A stretch of DNA of 64,000 nt from Pseudoxanthomonas sp. 3HH-4. GTDB lineage: Bacteria > Pseudomonadota > Gammaproteobacteria > Xanthomonadales > Xanthomonadaceae. The DNA lies in assembly GCF_006716465.1 (NCBI RefSeq), contig NZ_VFPB01000001.1, forward strand, positions 1,336,983-1,400,982, read 5' to 3'. Positions within the stretch are counted from its first letter, which is position 1, and each line of letters begins with the position of its first letter. Below the pieces are notes generated by a model, which saw only the letters and a program-made list of their open reading frames with translations, was not told where the DNA came from and did no database searches. The position numbers and the translations under genes are program-made. This document shows positions 20,100-27,470 of the stretch, one piece after another.

Positions 20100-21238
20100 G
20101 CGATGTGGTCGAACTGTCCAGTGAACTGATCCGCCGCCACTCGGTGACGCCGGATGACGCGGGATGCCAGCAGGTGCTGGCGACGCGGCTGACCCAGGCC
20201 GGGTTCCACTGCGAGTCGCTGCGCTTCGGCGACACCGACAACCTGTGGGCGACGCATGGCACGGGGTCGCCGGTGCTGGTGCTGCTGGGACACACCGACG
20301 TGGTGCCGCCCGGCCCGCTTGATGCATGGACCAGCGATCCGTTCATTCCCACCGTGCGCGACGGCGTGCTGTATGGGCGTGGGACCGCCGACATGAAATG
20401 CAGCGTGGCGGCATGCACCATCGCGCTGGAGCGTTTCGTCGATGCGCATCCCGGTCATCCCGGCACCGTGGCGCTGCTGGTCACGTCGGATGAGGAAGGC
20501 GATGCGCATGACGGCGTGAAGAAAGTGGCCGCGCTGTTCCGCGAGCGCGGCCAGAAGATCGACTGGTGCATCACCGGCGAGCCATCCTCGAAGGAGACGC
20601 TGGGCGATCTGCTGCGCGTGGGGCGCCGCGGCACCCTGACCGGCACGCTCAGCGTGCGGGGCGTGCAGGGTCACGTGGCCTATCCGCACAAGGCGCTGAA
20701 TCCCATCCACAAGGCCTTGCCGGCGCTGGCCGAGCTGGCCGCGCGGCAGTGGGACGAGGGGTACGAGACGTTCCCGCCGACCAGCCTGCAGATTTCCAAC
20801 ATCCATTCCGGTACCGGTGCCAGCAATGTCATCCCGGGCGAACTGCAGGTGGTGTTCAACCTGCGCTTCAATCCCAGTTGGACGGCGGAGAAGCTGGAGC
20901 AGGAGATCGAAGCCATCTTCCAGCGGCACGGCCTCGACTACCGCGTGCAGTGGCATCGCGGTGGCGAGCCGTTCTACACGCCCGAAGGCCACCTGCGCGC
21001 CACCGCGCGCGCGGTGCTGGGCGAGTTCGCCGGTGCGCCGCCGGAGGAAAGCACGGCGGGCGGCACGTCCGATGCGCGCTTCATCGCGCCGCTGGGCGCA
21101 GAATGCATCGAGGTCGGGCCGGTCAACGCCAGCATCCACAAGGTCGACGAGCACGTGCGCGTCCCGGACCTGGAGGCACTGCCGGGCCTGTACCAGGCGC
21201 TGGTCGAGCGGCTGATGCTGCCGACGCGCGTGCCCTGA
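20096..21238 (+). CDS. dapE: Succinyl-diaminopimelate desuccinylase
   Basis: Di-zinc hydrolase that releases succinate from N-succinyl-diaminopimelate. GTG start at 20096 overlapping the previous stop (GTGA). Zinc ligands and catalytic residues are in [11 protein letters not shown] (His), [13 protein letters not shown] (Asp), VTSDEEGDA (catalytic Glu pair), TGEPSS (Glu) and [11 protein letters not shown] (His). 380 aa, normal. Confidence 0.97.
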   Translation: MSDVVELSSELIRRHSVTPDDAGCQQVLATRLTQAGFHCESLRFGDTDNLWATHGTGSPVLVLLGHTDVVPPGPLDAWTSDPFIPTVRDGVLYGRGTADMKCSVAACTIALERFVDAHPGHPGTVALLVTSDEEGDAHDGVKKVAALFRERGQKIDWCITGEPSSKETLGDLLRVGRRGTLTGTLSVRGVQGHVAYPHKALNPIHKALPALAELAARQWDEGYETFPPTSLQISNIHSGTGASNVIPGELQVVFNLRFNPSWTAEKLEQEIEAIFQRHGLDYRVQWHRGGEPFYTPEGHLRATARAVLGEFAGAPPEESTAGGTSDARFIAPLGAECIEVGPVNASIHKVDEHVRVPDLEALPGLYQALVERLMLPTRVP

Positions 21239-21274
21239 GGTATGCGCGTCGCCGTTCGTTTTCGGATGAAACAG

Positions 21275-21304
21275 TTGCCAAGCGCCGGCGGGACCGGTTA
21301 CGGT
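21275..21304 (+). promoter_or_regulatory. Possible promoter of the asnB leader transcript
   Basis: TTGCCA at 21275-21280, 18-bp spacer, TACGGT at 21299-21304. The match is modest. If used, transcription would begin at or next to the leader ATG at 21311, giving a leaderless leader-peptide mRNA. Confidence 0.35.
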
Positions 21305-21310
21305 CGCGCC

Positions 21311-21394
21311 ATGCCCTGCCGCACCGCCATCAACAACAACCGCAATAACCTGCGCCCGAACAACGGGACGCGGGCGATGCGGCTCTGCGACTAG
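21311..21394 (+). CDS. Asparagine-rich leader peptide of asnB
   Basis: A 27-codon frame (ATG at 21311, TAG at 21392) directly before the asnB terminator. It has seven Asn codons: AAC AAC AAC at 21332-21340, AAT AAC at 21344-21349 and AAC AAC at 21359-21364, making 26 per cent of the peptide. The clustering of codons for the product of the downstream gene is the mark of an attenuation leader, as in trp, his, leu and thr operons. The frame also extends in phase to ATGs at 21266 and 21242. The start at 21311 is preferred because it begins just after the candidate promoter, but no Shine-Dalgarno is visible. Confidence 0.8.
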   Translation: MPCRTAINNNRNNLRPNNGTRAMRLCD

Positions 21395-21449
21395 GCAACG
21401 AAAGACCTGCCGGATACCAGAAACCCGCATCGCGAGATGCGGGTTTTTT
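21353..21449 (+). promoter_or_regulatory. asnB transcription attenuator (protector, antiterminator, terminator)
   Basis: Three competing helices can be read. The protector CGCCCG (21353-21358) pairs with CGGGCG (21371-21376). The antiterminator GCGATGCGG (21374-21382) pairs perfectly with CCGCATCGC (21425-21433). The terminator stem is 21421-21431 with 21436-21446. The antiterminator arm overlaps the protector by 3 bases and takes most of the 5' arm of the terminator, so the states exclude each other. A ribosome stalled on the Asn codons would cover 21353-21358 and free the antiterminator, allowing read-through. A ribosome reaching the stop at 21392 would cover 21374-21382 and permit termination. 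Confidence 0.8.
21421..21449 (+). terminator. Intrinsic terminator upstream of asnB
   Basis: Perfect 11-bp stem AAACCCGCATC / GATGCGGGTTT closed by a GCGA (GNRA) loop and ending in six T. It lies 27 bases after the leader stop and 44 before the asnB start, and would also end transcripts from dapE. Confidence 0.95.
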
Positions 21450-21493
21450 CGTTTCCGGCTTTCATCTTCGAACCCCACCAGGAGCTTCCTCCC

Positions 21494-23191
21494 ATGTGTT
21501 CCATCTTCGGCATCTTCGGGCTGCAGCCCGGCGACGACATCCAGGCCCTCCGGCGACAGGCGCTGGAACTTTCGCAGAAGCAGCGCCATCGCGGACCCGA
21601 CTGGAGCGGTGTCTACCATGACGACGGCGCCATCCTGGTGCACGAGCGGCTGGCCATCGTCGACCCGGCCGGCGGCTCGCAGCCGCTGCGTTCGGCCGAT
21701 GGGGACCTGGTGCTGGCGGTCAACGGAGAGATCTACAACCATCGCGAACTGAAAGCGGAACTTGCGCAGGACTACGCGTTCCAGACCGGGTCGGACTGCG
21801 AAGTCATCAATGCGCTCTACCGTGAAGATCAACCGGCGTCGTTCCTCAACCGCCTCAACGGCATCTTCGCGTTCGCGCTGTGGGACAAGGCGACAGGCCG
21901 GGCGCTGATCGCGCGCGACCCCATCGGCGTGTGCCCACTGTACTGGGGCCACGATCGAGAGGGCCGGCTGTGCGTGGCATCGGAGATGAAGGCGCTGTCG
22001 CCGATCTGTGCGGATGTTGCCCAGTTTCCGCCGGGCCACTACTACGAGACGGCGACGCGGACGCTGGTCAAGTACTACGAAAAGCCGTGGCGTGACTACG
22101 CCGCGGTGAAGCATGTGGACGTCGCCAGGCAGGAGCTCCGCGAAGCATTCGAGCGCGCCGTGCATCGCCAGCTGATGACCGACGTGCCCTACGGCGTGCT
22201 GCTGTCCGGTGGTCTGGATTCCTCGCTGGTCGCAGCCGTCGCCGCGCGTTATGCGCGGCACCGCATCGAGGACAACGATACGACGGAAGCCTGGTGGCCG
22301 CGGTTGCACTCGTTCGCCATCGGGCTGGAGGGGTCGCCCGACCTGGCGGCGGCGGAGGTGGCGGCAAAGGCACTGGGCACAGTGCACCACGGCTTCACCT
22401 ACACGTTCCAGGAAGGCCTGGATGCGATTCCCGAAGTGATCCGCCACATCGAGACCTACGACGTCACCACCATCCGCGCCTCCACGCCGATGTACCTGCT
22501 GGCGCGTCGCATCAAGGCGATGGGCGTGAAGATGGTGCTGTCGGGCGAGGGCAGCGACGAGATCTTCGGCGGCTACCTGTACTTCCACAAGGCGCCGAAC
22601 GCGCGCGAATTCCACGAAGAACTGGTGCGCAAGCTGGACGCGCTGCACAACTACGACTGCCTGCGCGCCAACAAGTCGATGATGGCCTGGGGCGTGGAGC
22701 CGCGCGTGCCGTTCCTCGACGTCGAGTTTCTCGATGTAGCGATGAAGATGGATGCCCTCCACAAGATGATCGACAAGGGCAGTGCAGGTGCGCAGCGGAT
22801 GGAGAAGGGCGTGCTGCGCGAGGCGTTCGAGGGCTACCTGCCGGAATCGATCCTGTGGCGGCAGAAGGAGCAGTTCAGCGATGGCGTCGGCTACGGCTGG
22901 ATCGACGGTTTGAAGGCACATGCCGAAGCGCACGTCAGCGATCGCGAACTGGCGGCGGCCGACAAGCGCTTTCCGGTGAACCCGCCGCAGACCAAGGAAG
23001 CCTACTTCTACCGCACGCTGTTCGAACAGCACTATCCGGGCCAGGCCTGCGCCGAGACGGTGCCCGGCGGCAAGTCGATCGCATGCTCCTCGCCGGCCGC
23101 CATCGCGTGGGACGCCAGCTTCGCGAAGATGGCCGATCCGTCCGGTCGTGCCGTGGCCGGCGTGCACGCGGCGGCCTTGCAGACGGGTTGA
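21494..23191 (+). CDS. asnB: Asparagine synthetase B (glutamine-hydrolysing)
   Basis: Makes asparagine from aspartate, ATP and glutamine. Start MCSIFGIFGLQ at 21494 exposes the Cys2 nucleophile of the N-terminal glutaminase domain; AGGAG lies 9 bases upstream. HRGPDWSG, LAIVDPAGGSQPL and NGEIYNHREL are class II amidotransferase motifs. The synthetase domain has the PP-loop LLSGGLDSSLVAA near residue 238 and LSGEGSDEIFGGY. 565 aa, close to Escherichia AsnB. An Asn-rich attenuator lies immediately upstream. Confidence 0.97.
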   Translation: MCSIFGIFGLQPGDDIQALRRQALELSQKQRHRGPDWSGVYHDDGAILVHERLAIVDPAGGSQPLRSADGDLVLAVNGEIYNHRELKAELAQDYAFQTGSDCEVINALYREDQPASFLNRLNGIFAFALWDKATGRALIARDPIGVCPLYWGHDREGRLCVASEMKALSPICADVAQFPPGHYYETATRTLVKYYEKPWRDYAAVKHVDVARQELREAFERAVHRQLMTDVPYGVLLSGGLDSSLVAAVAARYARHRIEDNDTTEAWWPRLHSFAIGLEGSPDLAAAEVAAKALGTVHHGFTYTFQEGLDAIPEVIRHIETYDVTTIRASTPMYLLARRIKAMGVKMVLSGEGSDEIFGGYLYFHKAPNAREFHEELVRKLDALHNYDCLRANKSMMAWGVEPRVPFLDVEFLDVAMKMDALHKMIDKGSAGAQRMEKGVLREAFEGYLPESILWRQKEQFSDGVGYGWIDGLKAHAEAHVSDRELAAADKRFPVNPPQTKEAYFYRTLFEQHYPGQACAETVPGGKSIACSSPAAIAWDASFAKMADPSGRAVAGVHAAALQTG

Positions 23192-23193
23192 CG

Positions 23194-23562
23194 ATGTCAC
23201 CCGCCGACGTGGTGCGCGAATGGGTCCGCCGCTTCAACGCGGCGGACGTGGACGGCCTGGCCGCGCTGTATGCGGAAGACGCGGTGAATCACCAGGTGGT
23301 GGCCGATCCGTTGCACGGACGCGAGGCGATCGCGAACCTGTTCCGTACCGAATTCACGCGCGCGACGATGGTGTGCGAGGTGGAGCAGATCCTCGAGGAC
23401 GGCGAGTGGGCCGTCATGGAATGGCGCGACCCGCTCGGACTGCGCGGCTGCGGCTTTTTCCAGGTGCGCGACGGCCGCATCGTGTTCCAGCGCGGCTATT
23501 TCGACCAGCTCAGCTTCTTCCGCCAACAGGGGCTGGCGGTGCCGGATCACTATTTGGGTTGA
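23194..23562 (+). CDS. SnoaL/NTF2-like protein
   Basis: 122 aa, start MSPADVVREWVRRFNAADVD 2 bp after the asnB stop, so probably co-transcribed. The pattern of an N-terminal helix, FNAADVDGLAALYAEDAVNH, and a later FFQVRDGRIVFQRGYFDQ is that of the SnoaL-like cone fold, which includes small isomerases, hydrolases and carrier proteins. The function is unknown. Its last 13 bases overlap the 3' end of the convergent acylase gene. Confidence 0.85.
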   Translation: MSPADVVREWVRRFNAADVDGLAALYAEDAVNHQVVADPLHGREAIANLFRTEFTRATMVCEVEQILEDGEWAVMEWRDPLGLRGCGFFQVRDGRIVFQRGYFDQLSFFRQQGLAVPDHYLG

Positions 23563-25964
23563 GCGTTGGCGGGCCGCAGCGTGAGCGTGTGGGTCGCTTC
23601 GCCCGGCAGGAAAGGCGTCGGCCTGCCGTGCACCCAATCGTCATGGCCCGCGCCCCAGAACGACGACATCGGATGACCGCTCTGGCCGCCCGGCATGTGG
23701 ATGATGCCGTCGGCCTCATGCCCCGGCGACACCACCATGCGTTCGGACGCGCCGAACGCCGGACCCTGCACGCGCGGCATGGCGCCATCGCCGGCGAGCG
23801 CTTGTCCGGGCATGCACAGCTTGGGTTTGAGGAAGCTGGGCAGGGCGTTGGCCAGCGGATGGCAGATCTTCGCGACGTTGCGTTCGCCCCAGCGGCGTTC
23901 GGCCAGCGGCCCCTGTCCGGCGAGATCGTCGCGCACTTCCTTCGCCGCATCTTCCATCAGCGCGTCCCAGCTCTCGTAGCGGCGCGAAAGCAGGTGCGCG
24001 GGGCGCTGTTCGAGCAGTGGCCAGACGACGCCTTCCAACTGCGGCAGGTCGGGCATGATGAAGCCGTTGCCCAGGGCTGCCTGTGCGGGTGCGGTCAGGC
24101 CATCGGCGATGCGCGCATGCACGGCGAGGCGCCAGGCGCGTACGAGTCGATAGCTGACGGAGTCGACGCTGGCGACGCCTTCCCAGGTCCTGCCCGCATC
24201 CGCGAGTGCCTTCACGGAGGAATCCGCGGGCGATCGTCCGGCTTCATCCTGAAGCAGTTGCCACCAGCGCTGCAGGAATACGGCGCGATCGTCGAGCTGG
24301 ATGGCCAGCAGATCCTTTTCGGTGAAGCGTTCCTTCGCCAGCAGGCCGTCGCGGATCTGCCTGGCACGCGCGCCCAGCGCATAGCCGCCATCGCCGACCC
24401 GTGCCAACGCGTCTCCCTCCAGGACACGCGCGTTCGCGGTCCACAAACGATGGTTGGGCGGCGAGGTCAGTATCGGCGTGAGTTGGCTGGAGATGAGCCA
24501 CGGCGTGCAACGGCTCGGTGGTGCGGGGGTGGCTGCGGATGCCTCCGCACTGCCGCGCGTGAATTCCAGTGAGTGCGTGCATGCGCCCGCGCGCGACGCC
24601 AGCGGGCCCAGGATGCGCCAGGCGACACGCCCCTTGTGGTCGGCGATGACAAGATTCTGTGCCGGCGTGGCGGTGCGCTGCGCGACCGACAGCACGGAGG
24701 GAAGATCACCGGCCGTGGCGAAATCCACCAGGCCGAAGTTCAGCGCGCCGGGCTGGTGTGCGACCCAGCGCAGGGCCAGTGCTGGCTCGCCGGGCGTGGC
24801 GGGATGCACGATGGGGCCGTAGCGCGTGTCGACAACGTCCAGCGTGACGGCATCGGCACCGGCCACGCGGATGGTTTCGGCATGGTGCTCGGTCGCATCG
24901 CAGGTGGCCGGATCATCGCCCTTGTTGCATGGCTTCACCGGATACCAGTCCGCAGTGTCCGCATAGCTGTTGGTGAAGCCCCATGCCACATGCCCGTTGC
25001 TGCCGACGATGATGGCGGGCAGGCCGGGCAGGCTGAAGCCGGACACATCGACCCTCCCGCCGGGCGCGCGTGGGTTTGGATAGCGCAGGCGTACGCGGAA
25101 CCAGATGTTGGGTGCGCGCAGGCCAAGATGCATATCGTCGGCAACGATGGCGCGGCCGTCGGCGGTCAGTGCGCCGGCCACCGCCCAGTTGTTGCTGCCG
25201 GGTGTGCCCTTGTCGGCCAGGCGCTGGTGCGAGTCGGTCTTCGGCATCGGCAGCGTGCGCAGGTCGACGCCCGTCGCCGTCGGAAGCGCGGCATTGCCTC
25301 GTGCCTGCCCGTAAAGCGGTGCGTCCCATTCGGTGCCATCGTGGGTCAGCAGCTCGAACAAGGCCGGCGGCACGTGCTGGCGGATCTTCCACAGGCCGAG
25401 CTCGCGCAGGTTCCCGGAATCCTGCAGGTCGAAGTACATCGCGTATCCGGCCAGCGCCGAGTCGGTCACTTCCCAGACGCGTGGCGATTGCCGCAGCAAC
25501 AGGTAGGGCCAGGGACGCGCGCGCAGGTCGCCAAGTCCGGCGTTGACGCCCGCGGTATAGGCTTCGAGCTGCGGCATGCGGTCGCCCGCGAATTCGTCCA
25601 GATGCGCGGATACCCGTGCGCGGATGCGGTGGGTGCGGCGCTCCTTGTCCATGTCCACCGCAATGGGGCCGAACAGTTCCGAGAGTTCGCCGGCGGAACT
25701 GCGCCGCATCAGGTCCATCTCGAAGTAGCGCTCCTGGGCGTGCACGTATCCCAGTGCGCGGGTGGCGTCGGCCTCGCTGGCGGCGTCGATGGTCACCACG
25801 CCCAGCGCATCGCGCTGGATCGAGACCGGTGCCGACAGTCCGGCCAGGCCGGACTCGCCTTCCAGCCGGGCCAGACTGCCCCGCATCAACCACCACACCA
25901 CAAGCAATGCCACGACAACGAGGGCCAACAGCAACAGCGCGATGCGCCGGGTCCACTTCAGCAT
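23550..25964 (-). CDS. Penicillin acylase family protein (Ntn hydrolase)
   Basis: Large self-processing amidase; family members cleave penicillins, acyl-homoserine lactones or other N-acyl amides. An N-terminal membrane anchor or uncleaved signal (residues 8-27) leads to a periplasmic alpha chain. Processing is expected before Ser257 in GTPGSNNWAV, which becomes the beta-chain N-terminal nucleophile. The beta chain contains NGHVAWGFTNSYAD and C-terminal SHEADG-like substrate-pocket segments (SPGHEADGIIHMPGGQSGHP). 804 aa, usual. AAGGA precedes the ATG. The substrate cannot be told from sequence; quorum-signal or beta-lactam use is only a family possibility. Confidence 0.92.
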   Translation of the reverse strand: MLKWTRRIALLLLALVVVALLVVWWLMRGSLARLEGESGLAGLSAPVSIQRDALGVVTIDAASEADATRALGYVHAQERYFEMDLMRRSSAGELSELFGPIAVDMDKERRTHRIRARVSAHLDEFAGDRMPQLEAYTAGVNAGLGDLRARPWPYLLLRQSPRVWEVTDSALAGYAMYFDLQDSGNLRELGLWKIRQHVPPALFELLTHDGTEWDAPLYGQARGNAALPTATGVDLRTLPMPKTDSHQRLADKGTPGSNNWAVAGALTADGRAIVADDMHLGLRAPNIWFRVRLRYPNPRAPGGRVDVSGFSLPGLPAIIVGSNGHVAWGFTNSYADTADWYPVKPCNKGDDPATCDATEHHAETIRVAGADAVTLDVVDTRYGPIVHPATPGEPALALRWVAHQPGALNFGLVDFATAGDLPSVLSVAQRTATPAQNLVIADHKGRVAWRILGPLASRAGACTHSLEFTRGSAEASAATPAPPSRCTPWLISSQLTPILTSPPNHRLWTANARVLEGDALARVGDGGYALGARARQIRDGLLAKERFTEKDLLAIQLDDRAVFLQRWWQLLQDEAGRSPADSSVKALADAGRTWEGVASVDSVSYRLVRAWRLAVHARIADGLTAPAQAALGNGFIMPDLPQLEGVVWPLLEQRPAHLLSRRYESWDALMEDAAKEVRDDLAGQGPLAERRWGERNVAKICHPLANALPSFLKPKLCMPGQALAGDGAMPRVQGPAFGASERMVVSPGHEADGIIHMPGGQSGHPMSSFWGAGHDDWVHGRPTPFLPGEATHTLTLRPANAQPK

Positions 25965-26080
25965 TGCGGAATCCTTGCGGTAGGGGCGTGAGGGTCGCGG
26001 CCGATTATTCCACGGAAGCCATGACCGTCACTGCCGCAGCGCAACGACGAACGAGAGTGATTCCGATTCGGTCATCATGG

Positions 26081-26094
26081 TGCCCGATCGGGCA
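26081..26094 (+). promoter_or_regulatory. Perfect 14-bp palindrome upstream of bacterioferritin
   Basis: TGCCCGATCGGGCA, 33 bases before the bfr start. It could be an operator or a short stem; the regulator is unknown. It does not look like a Fur box. Confidence 0.35.
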
Positions 26095-26126
26095 TCCTGT
26101 GCGCCTCGCTACCGGAGCCAAGCGCC

Positions 26127-26612
26127 ATGAAAGGCCATCCCGACGTCGTCGATTACCTCAAGTTCCTGCTGCGTGGCGAACTTGCCGCGCGTGACCAGTA
26201 CTTCATCCATTCCCGTCGTTACGAAGACCAGGGGTTGAAGGCCCTGTTCCACCGGCTCGATCATGAGATGCAGGAAGAAACCCAGCACGCCGACGCCCTG
26301 CTGCGCCGCATCCTGTTCTTGGAAGGCGACCCGGACATGCGCCCGGAGCCCTTCGTGGCCGGCACCACGGTCGAAGAGATGCTCCAGCGCGACCTGGACG
26401 TCGAGTACGCCGTGCGTGCGCATCTTGCCAAGGGCGTGGCACTGTGCGAACAGCATGGCGACTATGTCAGCCGCGAGATCCTGCTGGCCCAGCTGAAGGA
26501 CACCGAGGAAGACCACGCGCACTGGCTGGAGCAGCAGTTGGGCCTGATCAAGCGCCTGGGCATCGAGCTGTACCTCACCTCGAAGCTGGATGGCGAGGCA
26601 AGCGCCGCGTAA
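26127..26612 (+). CDS. bfr: Bacterioferritin (subunit lacking the haem-ligand Met)
   Basis: Iron-storage 24-mer subunit with a di-iron ferroxidase site. Start [19 protein letters not shown]; 161 aa. Ferroxidase ligands are present: Glu18, Glu51, His54, a Glu near 93, and Glu and His in the DTEEDHAHW segment. At position 52, where Escherichia Bfr has the axial haem ligand Met in EMKHAD, this protein reads ETQHAD, so Met is replaced by Thr. Haem binding is therefore unlikely unless it co-assembles with another subunit. GGAG lies about 11 bases before the start. Confidence 0.93.
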   Translation: MKGHPDVVDYLKFLLRGELAARDQYFIHSRRYEDQGLKALFHRLDHEMQEETQHADALLRRILFLEGDPDMRPEPFVAGTTVEEMLQRDLDVEYAVRAHLAKGVALCEQHGDYVSREILLAQLKDTEEDHAHWLEQQLGLIKRLGIELYLTSKLDGEASAA

Positions 26613-26675
26613 CCGACCGGCATGGAGCCGGGGCTTGCCCGGCTGGGCGAGACACGGACGCTGCGTCGGAAAAGC

Positions 26676-26697
26676 AGCGGAGCAAGCTCCGCTCTAC
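26676..26697 (-). repeat. GTAG-type REP palindrome at the tpm 3' end
   Basis: On the minus strand GTAGAGCGGAGCTTGCTCCG with a short tail: a GTAG head followed by the stem AGCGGAGC / GCTCCGCT. The head supplies the TAG stop codon of tpm. Confidence 0.75.
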
Positions 26698-27350
26698 GAC
26701 CGCTGAAGACGGTAGACCGCTGTCTCCAGTGCGCTAAGGCCTTCTTCGCGGAAGCGCGGCTCCTGGTCCAGGATGTCGCGACGTTCCAGCAGCGCGTGCC
26801 GCCACGGTGCGGCGAACAGCGTCTCGACTTCCGCTGCTTCCACCGAGAACGGCGGGCCGGCTTTCTCGGTCTGCGGATATTCCAGGGTGATCAGCAATCC
26901 CTGGCACCCGGCGGGCAAGGACGCATAGACCGTATCGCGGTAGTGCAGGCGCAGGTCCGGGGGCAATGCGATCAGGGCGGCGCGATCGTAGACGCAGGAC
27001 ACGTCCGCGAGCAGGGCAGGATCCAGGCCGAAGGCGTCACCCAGGATGATCTCGATGGGGCCGGCAGTGAAGTGCTCGCCGTACCGGCTGATCGTCCTGA
27101 TCGGCTCCACGCCCGCCTCCTGGAAGAACTGCGCCACGGCCAGGGGCGACAGTTCCACGCCCAGCACGCGGTATCCCTGCGCGGCCAGCCAGTGCATGTC
27201 CAGCGATTTGCCGCACAGTGGCACCAGGACACGGGCATCCGCGCGCACCTGCAGCGATGGCCAGTGTTTTTCCAGCAGCGGCATCACGTCGCTACGATGG
27301 AAACCGATCTGGCCTTCCTGCCAGCGCTGCAACCAGAAATCGGCATCCAT
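26694..27350 (-). CDS. tpm: Thiopurine S-methyltransferase
   Basis: SAM-dependent methyltransferase; bacterial members methylate thiopurines and also selenium and tellurium oxyanions. Starts MDADFWLQRWQEGQIGFHRS, the family hallmark. The SAM motif I is VLVPLCGKSLDMHWLAAQGY and DRAALIALPPDLR lies in the active-site region. 218 aa, the usual bacterial length. It is a single gene; the 120 bp upstream shows no strong promoter. Confidence 0.95.
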   Translation of the reverse strand: MDADFWLQRWQEGQIGFHRSDVMPLLEKHWPSLQVRADARVLVPLCGKSLDMHWLAAQGYRVLGVELSPLAVAQFFQEAGVEPIRTISRYGEHFTAGPIEIILGDAFGLDPALLADVSCVYDRAALIALPPDLRLHYRDTVYASLPAGCQGLLITLEYPQTEKAGPPFSVEAAEVETLFAAPWRHALLERRDILDQEPRFREEGLSALETAVYRLQRS

Positions 27351-27470
27351 TCGTGCGGCCCTCGTTGGAAATCCCTGGATTCGAACTTGCGCGGCCCCTA
27401 CAGCAATGGCGCCCTATTGCATGCAGGTCGTTGCGATCACGAACGCGCCGCAGCGCGTCAACGTAGTGAA

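Noticed and set aside
19832..23200. Open frame of 1122 codons on the minus strand
   Set aside because: Antisense to the ArsC-like gene, dapE and asnB, all with clear catalytic motifs; the product is rich in His, Arg and Gln with no domain.
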